A DNA stretch of 64,000 bases, from positions 23,858,046 to 23,922,045 of the forward strand of contig NC_050469.1 of assembly GCF_013373865.1 (NCBI RefSeq). Reading direction: 5' to 3'. Shown piece by piece: positions 1-13,950 of this stretch. Within the stretch, counting starts at the first letter, position 1. Every line of letters starts with the position of its first letter. This DNA comes from Monomorium pharaonis. Lineage: Eukaryota > Arthropoda > Insecta > Hymenoptera > Formicidae. The position numbers were made by a program, and so were the translations under genes. The notes under the pieces were generated by a model. It was not told where the DNA came from, did no database searches, and saw only the letters and a program-made list of their open reading frames with translations.

Positions 1-2413
1 TTTATCGGCAAAATATTAGATAATACTAAAAATGTGACAGAATCTTTTAGTGAAACATAACGGCAGATTGGCTGCAAAAACCAAAAAATCTGTTATTTCG
101 TAACTATTTAAATGATAAATGAGTTTGTTTAAAAATTACAAAATGATAGATTTTGCTCATATTGATGATTTTAAATTATACCAGAAAGTTCTGCTGATAA
201 AGTTCACACATGACAAATGAGAACGCAGTTGACACCATTTCATCCTGTAATCTTGCTTGAATGAATTTGTTAACAATTGACAAGTTTTTTTAAATTCATT
301 AATCAATCAATGAACTAAAACATTCTCATTTATTTATTATACTTACTGAATAAATAAATATATGTATGTATGTATGTGTATAACTGCGAGTGATAAATAA
401 TAAAAACAAATGTAAAGTGTCTATAAAATTTGTCCCTATTCTCTATTTTGAAATGGATTCAAAATCGATTCTGCAATATGAATTATATGAAGTTTCTCAG
501 TGGAAACATATTTTTCTTTTTCTTTTTGTTGCAATCATAGTCATTAAAGATGTTTTGGCTTTACAATATCAATCAAAAAATTAAAGTTATCGAAATTTAA
601 AACCTGAAACTTTTTTTAGATTTATTGTTTTTCAACGACTAACAATTTTGATCACAAATGCTTAAATTTTGGCCTTGAAACCAGTTGAAAAAAGGAACAA
701 GTAAAAATTTTTATAATATGCAACAAAAATAATCCTATTTTGCAATTTTAAATAGATAACTTTTAAACGAGTAAGTTTTGTGAACCCAAATGAATCTTTA
801 CAAGAGTTTATTAGAATGTTATTAATATATGTAAGAAATTTTATTTAATACTATCTACTTCATTAAATTTGTCTATAAATATAAAACGTGTTATAAGAAT
901 TAAAAGCAAACAAAAGATTAAATAATTTTTAAATGATTATGCTTCAATTGAATTGAATATAAATACTTAATGAAATAATAATCTATAAAATTAAAAAATT
1001 TTTCACGAGATATGACACATATCCTTAATGTATGAAATAGATTAGCAACATATTTAATAGATATTGAAGTTGTATAAAAGTTATATAAGAAACTTGTTTT
1101 AATCAAGTTACGCTTCTTCGTCGTGAGGCCATGACAAGACTGCAATGAAACACGTGGTCGAAAGATTCTTTATAATTTATTTATTGATAAGTAAAATTAC
1201 ATATATCCACAAACACAATACGTTCTTTTCACGGGGTGTAATAATGCGTTAAAACTTGTGAGCGGCGAGGAGAAATACCTGCGAAGGAGAAAGAGGGACG
1301 AGGAGAGCTTGCTTTTTTTTCTCGAGTCTTTCGACACTGCCCCTTTTGTGTCTCTCGTGAACAACAGCAAACCATGGCTCTCGAACGCAATTGTCAATGA
1401 TAAAAAGGGAAGAATCTCAAAGAGTTCGCGATGCAGAAACGAATTAAGCTTAGAATTTGCGAGAGACGTATTGCGGTGTAAAACCGTGTCCAAAAATAAC
1501 AAATTATCACTTTTTTGAGCGCTTCAATTCCTGAAAATCTTTTCAGAAATTAAAAGATTTGTTCGCTCCGTACGTGCTCAATCAGTCTACATGCAGGTAC
1601 ATACGAAATATATACTATATACATACCTGAAAACAAATGTTTCTTACATATATATGTGTATATATGCGTCATTTATTCTGTGCATTTAAAAGAAATACAA
1701 AATTGTTTTTTTGTACATGATAAGATTTCTCAGAATGATAATACGATTAAGATTCCAATAACATGCTGCTGAGATATTCTCACAAACGATTTTTGATTGA
1801 TTACGATTTAGTCTAATCAAACGTTCTCACTACGGTTTGCCATTGTTCACAGAAAGAGAAAGCGAAACCTTTTGCGCGTAGTGATCTATTCGTCAGAGTT
1901 TAGAATTTTCAATACGCTACACGATAAGAACATAACGGGGGCAATTAGTTGCCCTTGCGCCACGCACTGTCTTCGACCGTGTCATATTATCATTTGATGA
2001 TTACACGAATGAACGTAACGAATTTCATTCCGCTGTTAACTTATCTTTCGATAACGGAGGCTAAATCGGATTTCCGATTCGTGGTGGTGAGTTCGGATTC
2101 TAATTGGGCCGTTATCACGTTGCGCAAAGGTCAACGAATATGAATTTTTTTTCAGAATCGAGGATTAATAGTGGACACGTAATCGTGCTGCTCGATAAAC
2201 CGCCCGAAGACGAGAGGATGACGCGAGGAGACACCGAAAAAACTGTAAAAATAAAGTCCAGTTTTTAGTCTCATTATTATTACTCTTTCTCCGTTCTCTG
2301 GACTCGCTAATCTCTGGACTGCGACTTGAAGGACGTATATTTCTTTTTATATCTTCTTCTCCTTCACGTCTCACATGGCTTTTAAGCTAAGTTTCAGTTA
2401 TCTCGATATAATT

Positions 2414-2416
2414 AAT

Positions 2417-2462
<46 letters not shown>
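2414..2462. repeat. (TA)n microsatellite
   Basis: About 49 bp of nearly perfect TA repeat downstream of Appl. Confidence 0.95.
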
Positions 2463-2466
<4 letters not shown>

Positions 2467-2879
2467 CATACTTGTTACCTCTTTACAAAAATCAATTCTT
2501 AAACTTATACGTACGGAGGTGGCCCGATGCAAATTCACAGTATCTTGAAGCGCACATGCCGACCTTCTTTTCTCCTCTCTCTTCTCTCTCTCCTTCTATC
2601 TTTTCCCGCTACAATCGAATCACCGAAACATGATATGCTCCGACTATTGGCTAATACTGATACCTCCCCGATGCTTTCTACAAAAGTTATCGAGAGAGCA
2701 TTGGACCGTTGTTGCTTGCGTTATTGGCGCAATCGCGCGTTTTCACTTCGGGTAAAAATCGGCGAATCGACTTGCATGCTTTTACACGCGAAATATAGTG
2801 TATCAAACCTCTGCTTGCTTTGCACTTAATCGTCAGATTAAATTTAACGAATGATATATATACATATACGTACACACGC

Positions 2880-2880
<1 letters not shown>

Positions 2881-2914
<34 letters not shown>
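2881..2914. repeat. (TA)n microsatellite
   Basis: 34 bp of TA repeat downstream of Appl. Confidence 0.95.
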
Positions 2915-2915
<1 letters not shown>

Positions 2916-3182
2916 GCACGTCACAAATCATCCTCAATACAGGCCAATCGTAATGATCGCAAACTATCTTTCTGCAAGAGCAGCTCTAGCTTTGTGTGAG
3001 CCTTAGAAAAATAATAAGTCCCTTTACAATCGCTCAAGGTCTTCAGCATCTGTGAATCCGTATCAAGGTCAAATCTTTCTTTCATATGCGATGTTTTCTC
3101 CATGTTTGTTTAACGACTATATACGCTAATAGGTACATAATGTTTAATTTAATATGTATACATGTATATGCATGTGTATATC

Positions 3183-3184
3183 TA

Positions 3185-3215
<31 letters not shown>

Positions 3216-3270
3216 TTGTATATATATATCTTTATATATTATTCTCGTACGTTGTACACACACACACACA
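3183..3270. repeat. Compound (TA)n/(CA)n microsatellite
   Basis: TA-rich tract followed by a short CA repeat at about 3256-3270. Frames read through it (Tyr/Ile/Cys-rich) are artefacts. Confidence 0.9.
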
Positions 3271-5152
3271 TATACATATATAATAGACATTTTATATCAT
3301 TATGTTAACGCATTGATGCTATCTGCTGTTATTCATATAATCATAATACATTTACTGGTATAATTGCTATCGTCTTACAATATATCTAAAATAATATTTT
3401 TAACATTCAGCGATGTGTTGTTTAATGTATGTGTCTGTCTTGCTTCCTCTTTTTTGTTGCCTATCGTCGCCGGTTGTACACACTCTTTTTTCCACCGGAG
3501 TTGCGTGAAGACAAAACGATCGGTGTGTGTGTGGGAGAGAGAGATAGATATTCGCACTAGACAGGAAAGGCAGCTGCTTCACGTGCGCTTAGGAATACAA
3601 TATCTAAAAGAATCTTCTTTTTCTTTTCTTTCAATCGCTCTAATTTGACGGTGGTTATCGGTGTTGATGCAATCTTAGCAAAGTGAGCGTAATTCGAAGA
3701 GGACCACCTTAGCACGTAACTGGGAATGTAATGTATTCATGCATGGACAGTGTGAAGCGTTATTTCACACAAGAGACAGAATAAGCGACTCTTTAGCGTT
3801 AAATTGTAATCTATAATAATAGTAACCATCGCGCGCCGCCGAGAGCTAAAAATCCCGTCTCTTTCAAACATATATTACCGGCTGTATCGATACGTTGGGC
3901 TGATCGACCGATCCGAGCGTGTCAAGGTGCATTAACGGTGCACCAACGATAGCGATGACTGCGCTCTTATCACACCGCTGCCATAGATAGACGTCGTAAA
4001 GACGATTTAAAGAAGAAAAAAACGTACTAATCTCTTAGACACCTAAAAAGCGCTTTTTCTGCTAAAGACGTCGCAGAGATATGCTAATCTTTCAGACGTA
4101 AAGACGTCGCGCGGATCTTTAATGTCTTCTTTTTTTATGGGGTGAGGTGTCTTTAAGGTCTTTGTAGTAGTTAAAAATGCTACCACCGATGGCCGTAGGG
4201 ACGGTAAATGGTTCTATGGACCGCGGCAACGTATTCGCAGACGGCGACATGCGTCGCGCCGCATCGCATCGCGAGCGTCACCAAAACCTCTTTATAGTTT
4301 AAATAAGTTTGACAAAAGCGCGTAAAACGTGTATTCCAAGATAAGTAAGAAAAGAACTGTGCTTCCCCACGCGACCCTGGCGCTAAAGTGCTGGCTACTA
4401 CCTTTTTTTTTTCGTTTGACCATATACAAATATATAAGCATTAAACGTGTAATATATTATATCATCATCGTCGTCATCGTATATAATTAGTAATATCCTA
4501 AGATAGTTATTGTATGAACGATCTTTTTTCCCCCTTTTCCCCCGAGAACGCAAAACGCGGAAACGAAAAAGAAATGCTTATTTCAACAGCTACCGCTTCG
4601 TTCTTTTTCTTTCTTCCGTTCTTTCTCGACACAGTCGGAGGTACTAATGCCACTCGAAAATAATCTCCGGTTAAACTGTTCCTCTTGTTCGACAGTATCG
4701 ACGTGACCTGTTCGATGCGTCGCAGGCGCCATTCCTCGGCGAGATCGAACGAAGCTGCCGAACATTTTCCATGCTAGCGTTCTCAGCACCTCGACAAAAT
4801 GGACTTTCGCGTGGAATGATAGAGACATCTTACTTCCTCATTGTCATTAACTCCGAAAGATACGTCAATAATTCTTAATTTTCTTACGTTTTAAGGTTCT
4901 TTATCATCTAAGAGTAGACGTTAAGTACTGAAAAAGATCACCGAGAGAAACCAGGCAGTGGGAATCGAACGGAGACGGAGGGAATAAAACAGCTGCATCA
5001 CGAAGATAGAGGAAGTGAAAACGTGCAACGATGAGATGGCGCGATGTACTTGTGTGCGTGTATGTTCTGATATTTTAAGAGTGCCGCGTAGCTCGCTCGC
5101 GCGCTCGGTTATTTTAGCATAACGTTAACGATTACGCCATTAATCGGAGTAT

Positions 5153-6052
5153 TTTATTTTTATATGCTGCCCTCAGTGACAAGCTCTACTACGCTATCGC
5201 ATTTTTTTTTCTTTGTGTTTAGTACTTAAGCTGCATTACGTCTTATTGCCATTGATTACCTCCGAAAATATCAGAACCTAAAAATACAGCAAAGAGCGCA
5301 ACGATAACGCATTCACTGGACGCTTATATCGTCCGTAAACACATTCTAGCAACGTTCGAACGTTCGACCCCGTGGAGTGAGAGCGACCAGTCATCGAATG
5401 CCGGTCGTTAATCGATCCGCGGCGCTTTCGGTTCGAGTGCATAACGTGTAGAGGCGGAGGAACATCGAGGTACGTCTAAAAACGGCGTTTTCTACTTTTA
5501 CAATACGAGCGCTCCTTCCTGCGTTTTTATATCGACATGTATGACAACGTAATAAAAACGATGTGTATATGAGATACTTCCGAAGATAGCGTGTATAACA
5601 CTCGTGTTCGTATGGCACATAGGTATATATGCTGAATTCTACGTCATTTTATCTCCCGTAGAATCCGTTTCGTTTCCCATCCAGCGTGTCCCTGCTACAA
5701 ACTGTATTTTACATATATATTGTCAATTCTTCGCGCGAAATCGATTTACACCGCGATTACACGTGACCGTGGTGTCTACAAGCGGACGCTATGTGTACGG
5801 CGGTAGTCTCGTCGCAAATGCGATTTTGCCGATAGGAAACGCGTTTTCTGAATTTGCGCATTTCCGGGATGTACGTGGTCCGGATCTTCGGAAGAATCTC
5901 GGGGGTTAGAGATATACATACTATTTATATATATCTTACTCTAACAAAATACTATGAGATTCTTGAAGAAAATACGCGAGAACGAATACGCGGTTGCGAC
6001 CAGCTTCAGAAATTAAAATATCTGTGATAACTCTCTCGAGGCGGCGGCCGAA
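5153..6052 (-). other. Appl: Likely Appl 3' UTR with candidate poly(A) signal
   Basis: Directly downstream of the stop on the minus strand. The first canonical AATAAA on this strand that I see is the complement of 5153-5158, which would give a 3' UTR of about 0.9 kb. APPL messages in other insects have long 3' UTRs, so the true end may be further left. No convincing reading frame lies here. Confidence 0.45.
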
Positions 6053-6163
6053 TTATTCCTTCACCTCAAAATATTTGTATGTAGGATTCTCGTAACCATT
6101 AATCTGCATATTCGCGACGTGTCGTTCCTCGGGCGTGGCCGCTTGATCGACCTCGATAAAGCC
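6053..6163 (-). CDS. Appl: Appl coding exon 15 (cytoplasmic tail and stop)
   Basis: Residues 672-707 and stop. GFIEVDQAATPEERH is followed by QINGYENPTYKYFEVKE and TAA. YENPTY (695-700) is the PTB-domain docking and endocytosis motif of APP proteins. IEVD aligns with the vertebrate caspase site and TPEER with the vertebrate Thr668 site. Acceptor TGGCAG, phase 0. Confidence 0.98.
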   Translation of the reverse strand, partial: GFIEVDQAATPEERHVANMQINGYENPTYKYFEVKE

Positions 6164-9100
6164 CTGCCAAGAAAACGGGAAATGCCAGTTATCACATTAT
6201 ATTGTCAATTAGCGTGTCAATTAGCATATTATAACTCATTATTCTTCATCAATTACATGCATTTTCGTTTGGAACACACACATTAAAATATCACATGATA
6301 TCAATCACTGCGCAATAACTACCGATTAATGATAGTGCATGATGACACTGACACGTTTTTCAATATAGCGTACCTGACTGTGCGGGCTTCTTGCGCTGCG
6401 CCTCTTGAATACCGCAACGCCAACAACTGCTGCCGCCATGAGTGCTATGCCAGCGAACGCGAGTGTGAAGTAAACAGATCGACTTTCTCTGTGATTCAAC
6501 TCTCGTCTTACAGAATAACCCTGCGGAATTATATTGATTTAGATTTGCGAGTTTCAACAAGATAGAATTCATAAAGATATTTTTCTTTTATTTTTATCGT
6601 AACGTTATATAATAACTTTTATAAATAATAAGAAGATACCAAAATTTCGTATACAATGACTCATAAATAGGCTTTATAGATAGGGTAAATTTTCTTACTG
6701 GCTCGGAGTGAGAGACATCGTGAGTCATGCTGTGGGCTGCCCTAACCACTCCCTCATTATGCATAGCGGCGACCGCAGCGGGTTGCTCGGATTGCTGAGG
6801 AATATCCTTGGTATCGATTGCTGAGTCGCTCTCCTCGTGTTGTTCTTGTTCTGTGCGTAACTCGCCGCGTTCTGCCTTACGTTGTTCCTTGCGCGCTCGC
6901 TCGAGCTGCTTCTGATGTTCCTTTTCTGTAAATTTTACAAAGTAAAGTAAAATATCGTTTGCACTTGTTTGTACAAATTTTATAGACGATTTTCCATAAA
7001 TACCTTGCTGTTTGCTAGCGACATCGGCTTGATACTTGTCTAGAATAGCTGCCTCCGCTTCGCGCGTCATCGCCAGCAGCAATCCCGGAGTTTCATCTTT
7101 ACTCCTGAGGGCCAAAACGTAATCGTCCATAAGACGGCCAATCTTCGCGCTTAGGTCTGGATATCTGAACACAAGAAAAGAAAAAATGAGTCTCTAACGT
7201 TTTTGCGGTATCGCGTGTAACGTATCGCGTGACCCCCGTCTCCGCGTGTTTAAGGTATCAAAAGTGAAAAATGTACGTATGAAATATACGTTACCGTTCT
7301 AACATCAAGAGGCTCTGATTGGTAATCCTATCAATTTCCGCCAGATGCTCCAGAGTGGCTGGCTTCTCCCGCTGTGCTTGTTCCAAGCTGCTGTCGAGGA
7401 GATGCTTGTAATGGGCTATTGTATGGTGCCTGTCTTTGTGAAGGGCTCTGAGCAGCTTTTGCAGGCATTTTTGAATGCGGTGCATCTAGAGAACATATAG
7501 ATCGATCGTTAGGCAAAAAAAATAAAAAGCGTTCTTTATACAAAAATATATTACACAAAACTAACATTCGGCGGTGTCTCGTTAAGAGCCGCAGTGTAGC
7601 ACGACATAGCTTCCTCGTTCCTTTGTTTAACCGCCTCCTGCAAAAAAAAGATTATTGGATATAATTATTGGAAATAATTCATTCAATGAACATTGGAGAT
7701 TATTCATCGCGCCATAAAAAATAGTAAAATTATTAACAATAATAATAATTATGTTATTAATAGATTCTTAAAAAAAAATTTTTTTTGTATATATTTATTA
7801 TTTTATTATATAAATATAAAGATAAAAATATCAAATCGCCACGTATTTATTACTACATATTTGGTAAAAGTAAATAATAATTATAGAAAGTAATATCGAT
7901 TATTCTCATAAATAGATTTATCTTTCAAGTATCTTTTTAAATGTTCGGTTAAATTATTTTGAAAATAACATAAAACTCCAATTTGGAAACCGTTGTTAAA
8001 ATACGATTTACGTCCTCTTAACAAAAAGAAGAGTTAAAATTCATAATGTTTCAAAGATGAGCGACTTTCGAGAAAAGGACGATTCGTATCATATCACGCG
8101 TACCTGCACTCTCTGCTGGTGCATCGCGCTTAACTGATGCTTCTCTGCCGCGCCGCTCTCCTCAAGCGCAGCGACCGTCTCCTGGAATCGCGCCGTCATC
8201 CAGCGTTTAAAAGCGTCCGCGGCGACGGGATCATGAGCCCTGATGTCCTGATATCTTTCCTCGAGATCACTCCAATCCTTCATCACCTGAAAGCGTTGTA
8301 GCACAAAGATTTCGACACCAATGTCCCGCGCCATAATACTTGTCTTCCAAAAGCTCCATTTCTCTCTCAAATACATATTTCATTATATCTCGACTCGACA
8401 TAAATACAATCATACCTTTGTTTCCTCCTAAATGGGTGAGAATATGTGATATGCTAAATAGGTAAAGATATACGGTGCGATATGCGCTAATGCTATCTTG
8501 CTACGTTTCCCTTTCAACTACGATTAATCGAACTTACTTTCGTAACTTTCTCCTTGTGCACCTCCTCAAGTCGCATCTGAGCCTGCTTGTAACTCTGATG
8601 CTCGGACCGTGGATCGAAATGCGTCAGATAAGGATCGGGTGTACCCTGCGGTTGAGAGGGCTGCTGTGTGCTCGTGCTAATCGGCAGCGGCATCGCTGTC
8701 GCGTCCTGTTTGGCTTTCTCCGTCGTGGAAACGGTCGTCGATGGTCGACTGAAATTCATTAACAAGTTTACAATAAATATTTAACTTCTGTGTCTAAAAT
8801 ACGCGTGGGTCTTACATTAATTAATTTTATAAACGTAGCAATTTTAGATTTAATTAATTTATTATTATTAAAATTTTCAATTATTGGCTTTCTCCGTCGC
8901 GGAGACGGTCGTCGCGTCGATGGTCGATTGAATTTCGTTAACAAGTTTCCAATAAATATTTAATTCCTGTGTCTAGAATACATGGACCTTATACGTTGAT
9001 TAATTCTATAACCGTAGCTATTTTAGATTTAATTAATTTTTAATTGTCGTTAATTTAATAAAAACAAAGTCTCAGTGAAGTTTCATTGATATTCATTAAG

Positions 9101-11580
9101 TATGGACTAGTAAGGTCTCAAAGATGCTTGTACTATTTATAACTACCTGGTAGTTGTGTCGTAATCATCGAGATCGTCATACTCCTCCTCGCTTTCCTCC
9201 TCATCCGGTTGATTGCTAAGCACGTCTTCAAGATCGCCGTCAGAGTTGTCTTCGTCCTCAGCATCACCGTCCAGGTCATCTTCATCATCGATATCGTCCT
9301 CGTCCTCATCGAGATCGTCATCCACGCTCTTCGGTATGGGCAGATCGATCGGCTTCTTTACCTTCACGTTCTCTGCAAAGTACCAATAATTTCGCGCGTT
9401 ATTTCTTCGCTGCACTACGTTCGATATGATTCATCGTTACATAAAGTGCATAAAAAGCGCGTAATGATGACGATTGGTTCTGAAAATAAGCTTCCCAGCG
9501 TGCACCGCTTGCGCCTGTTGCGACATTATGCGGAAACCTGCATAAAGAAAAAGAAAACAAAACTCGTTTAATTAATACTGCTGCATACTGCGTTCATCCT
9601 TGATTATACGAAAGCGCCTTCTTTTTCTCTCTCACGTAGTTCGTACGATAAGGACGTCGCGTACGTGCGTGTACGTATCGCGGTAGGTGCAATTATTGGA
9701 ATTCCTGTCTGCGCGCACATTCCAGTATATCGACTGCCATTGTTTGAATAGTAAATGGACGGGATTGGGCTAGCCGCAGATAGCTCCGCGGAATTCTGGC
9801 CCATAATCTAAATCAATGCGCGCCAGTGATACACTGCCAGTGTCACCGATCACTTGATTATTTATCGACATACTCGAAAAAGGACGGCGATACGGCGGCA
9901 TAATTGCAATTTGACAATTTTATGGATATAATTCACGACGACGAAGACAGTATCTCGACTCCTCCTCAAATGTAAAGGGACATCGAGCTAAACAGCAAAA
10001 ACGGTGTCTACGGACGAATATTTATCCTGTAAAAGATAATTAGGAAGAATTAAGATGAGAATTTATTTAGCAAGAGACATAGATCACAACATTTTAAAAT
10101 TAAATCAACGTGCAAATGATCAGGGAAGAGGATTGCCACTCAAATTCGAATGTGTTTTAACTACGTAAAATTAATTTTGTTCTCATCCCGGTGTTTCGCA
10201 TCTTTCCAGCTTAGAAATTCTAATTTGGCCGAGTTACTTCGAAGAAGCAGGGGAAGGGATCTAGCATCTTGGCTAACTAGGTTCTCGAGAGTGTCTCATT
10301 CGCTGAGAATAGATGCTCTGATGAGACGACTTCTCGACTTCTGCAAAGGCAGACAAAAGCTTTACCTGACCATATCTTCCTGTGTCGTCCTTTTATCTGG
10401 GTCACACAGCAGATACGCGATAACTGCACGCGTTGGCAGTTTCTCCGGGGATGCCTTATGTCACGATTGTTCGTCATAAAGAGTTATGAATTCCTCGCGA
10501 GAATGCGGTTTATCCAGGATCGATTGGGGAAATACCGAGTAGAAAGGAATGCACGATGACGGAAATTCAATGTTATCAGTGTCAATAATGAAAGTTCAGA
10601 GATATCAGCATACTCCATGAACTTAAAGCACATTTCTGAAATATTCGCATCCGAGGCTCTTCCTAAGATGTAAATATTTATTTGTCTAGACCGTTCATTT
10701 CAACAAATAAGCTCGTTGGCATCTAATTTTGGCAAATTAAATATTGATTGTAAGACGCTTGACTGTGAGCACATTTAGAACGCAGAAAATATCTTTTTTG
10801 GGAAAGACACAGATAATACTTTAGCAAACAATAACGGTTTTTAAATTAAATAACGTAAAAAAGAAAAAAAATTTAGTGCAATTTAATATTAAAATATTAA
10901 TTTTATACAATCAGATTCGAATATACATTATCTATGAAGTATAAATAACATTCTCTAATAAAATAATATTCAAATATTATAAAATATACTATGTATATTA
11001 TATAAAAAAATACATCTATATTCTCATCTATAAAGCATTTTTATATAAATCAAACTTTTTAAAATATTTCATGTATTATTATCATCATATTATACAAAAA
11101 ACATTTTCTAATTAGGTAAAATATATAATTTTCTAATTGTAATAACACACTTGGTCTTCACTAGCACTATGTTTAGGAAAAAATTTTGAGAATTATTAGA
11201 CTGTTAAAACAAGATCTTGATATTAAAAATTAAAGTTTTTGAGGATAAGTGAGTATGCATTTTTCTTTGAAATTTTTAAATCTAATAGAAATTTATGTTT
11301 GTTCCAATTCATCGGTGGAGAATTATCCACCTTCCAAAAATTATTTGCAGTTAAAAAATGTATTGATGGAAGTGATACGTTAATATATAACTATACGTTT
11401 ATATACATACATAATATACTAATTATATATATAATAAATGTAATAATATAATTACATATTAATATATGATTATATACATATATATAATAATAATGCTAAT
11501 AACATAATTACAAATTATCATATACATAAATAGTAATTAGATCAATAATAGCTAATAAAACTAGACAGTCATTTCACACA

Positions 11581-11663
<83 letters not shown>

Positions 11664-12331
11664 TATTTGTGTATTTTTGAATACGAGAAAATATGTCTTT
11701 GGTCTCCATTTAGAGAACAGTAATGGAATCAATGTTATCAGTATTGATAGCAATAGTTACAAGATCAGTATATTCTATGAACTGAAAGCATGTTTCCAAG
11801 ATATTCACATCCGGGATTTTTTCGAATGTAAACATTTATTTGTCAAGACCCATCCACCTTAATAAGCCTGATATTTAATTTTTGTAGAATAGACATTCTA
11901 CATTCTGTTCAAGTACATCAATTATCGAACTGGTCTACATGACTAGTGATCATATCCTAAACGTGTATCCCGGTTTTATTTAGCTTACGTCGCGTATCCC
12001 ATTTTTCATTCCCTGGACGACACGTCAGCCTCCAAAGTTACCTATGCTGAAAGTAATGGAGTATAGGATTCGAGCGGACGGTACATAGCAGACAAAACAG
12101 ACAGTCCGGTGTGTGCTAATCGAGTTCATTATATACGTGGTGTATAGGAAAGAAAAGTTGCGCAGCGACGCCGAAAGCTACGGCGTGTTACGTTGCGCAG
12201 TCGTCGGGAACGTCGGCGGCGAACATTATTGATTGCACGAGGGAGAGAGAAGACAAGAGAGCTTGCGATGAGAGGAAGAGAAAGAGAGGTATATATGTAT
12301 ATATAGAAAGAGGAGGAGAGAGGAAGAGAGA

Positions 12332-12426
<95 letters not shown>

Positions 12427-13914
12427 TGAGAGAGAGCTTGCGAAGGGTGGCACGAGCCACCCGGGGTACTGGAAGGAAACGAGGAAGGAGACAAGGCGAA
12501 GTAGGTGGCACCCCTCGTTTAATACACCCTCTTTGCGCCTTTCTATAGTCGTTCCTTCTCTTTCTCTGTCTCACTCTATCTCTATTTCTCTTTGTTCTTT
12601 GCGACAGTCGATTGGAAACGAATAGCGTAAATGCCGAGTATTTCCACTGTGCAATAAATTCACCACGAATTCGTTGTAAATATTCATGCCTCGCCGTCTT
12701 CTCTCTTCCGATATGCTTTTTGATAGACACGCGTTCCATTAATCGTACCGCCCTACAAAATGAAAAATAACAGAAAGGCAAAGAAATAATAGCGTGACAT
12801 AGTATCAAAACGAAAGTCGAGTGTAGAGCGTTGATAAGCTCGGTGCAAGCGTGAGAGAAGGAGCTTGGTAATAGGCATCATCGAAGATATCATCAAACAA
12901 AAGCAAGTACGAAAATTACTGGATTTTGTGAATCGACGAATTTGTCAATTAGATTCCAACATTGTTAACATTCCATTGTTCATTTACACACACAATAAAC
13001 TAGAATTAATTAAAGATGACAATATGATGATCTTATTTCGAAGAGTAAACGCCATTCTTCAATTTTTTCTTCGAGTTGAGTAAAAATAGATTAAAAAATA
13101 AATTTTCCGTAAAAATGTTTGTTAAAAGCAGGCACTTTATGTAGTAAACTCGTCGAAGTGCAATTTAATTTTCTTACATCGAAATCTCAAGGTATCCAAG
13201 GGAGACGGGCCGGGATCCGCGCGTTAAATCTCGAAATAAGATCGTCACAAGTATTTCTACTTTACAGTAAAATGACCTCGCGCCAAGAAGACACACGAGC
13301 TCGCGTCTGGAAAGGGTGTCACGGTATGCGGAGATGCGGACGCAGCGAAACGTTCGCACCGATAGAATATGCATGAACATCTGAACGTGAGTTGCCGGCG
13401 CAGTTCTCGCGAAATGCGAAAATACGCGACGCGAGCGGCTCGCTCGCTTCATCCGCGCGCTCGCGCGCGTATCCGCCCTTCCGTCCCTTCACGTCCGCGC
13501 GAGAGATCCGCGCCGCGACTCGGTGTGCCTTCCGAAAATGAAAACACGAATGAATGGTGATAAGGCATGAGCGTACGTACGTTACGTACCTTTCAGGTGT
13601 TTCGGGCAGCATACAAACTCGACGCCGGAGAACAGAGATATGCCGCACGGCAGCAGCATCGCGAAGCTACGCAGATTCATGTTTCGCTCCCGGCAGGTCT
13701 CCGCCGCCGTGGCATTCCATCTGGAAACGTGAATCCCCTTGATGCAGTCACGTGTACTCGGCGAGACGATCCTGATAAACGGATCGTCCCTGATCCGCGA
13801 GCCGCCAACGTAAAATACGCGCGCAGACAGCCAGTGACTTGCGTCACTCATTAGCGAAGTAATTAAATGTAGCTCTTAGTTACACGGTGAGATAATAAAA
13901 TAATAATAATAATG

Positions 13915-13950
<36 letters not shown>

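Larger units (their letters stand above)
1..5152. other. Region downstream of Appl, no gene recognised
   Basis: AT-rich DNA with (TA)n and (CA)n microsatellites at about 2.4, 2.9 and 3.2 kb. Several reading frames of 60-101 codons exist on both strands, but none has a recognisable domain, good codon structure or splice context. The stretch 3.7-5.1 kb is less AT-rich and could be distal Appl 3' UTR. Confidence 0.5.
9373..13589 (-). other. Appl: Appl intron 6
   Basis: 4.2-kb intron between the E1 and acidic-linker exons. It contains two units of a 1.1-1.2 kb AT-rich repeat family (about 10560-11880), a long (CA)n tract, a long (GA)n tract and a GC-richer patch next to exon 6. Reading frames across the (GA)n tract are low-complexity artefacts. 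Confidence 0.85.

Noticed and set aside
6594..7172. Single uninterrupted 192-codon exon across Appl exons 12 and 13
   Set aside because: Good donor (7003-7002) and acceptor (6927-6926) remove a 78-bp AT-rich intron and restore the family sequence; the frame also runs past the exon 13 donor into intron sequence.
12188..12808. 206-codon minus-strand frame
   Set aside because: Its core is a Ser/Leu run read from the (GA)n microsatellite; the rest has no domain.
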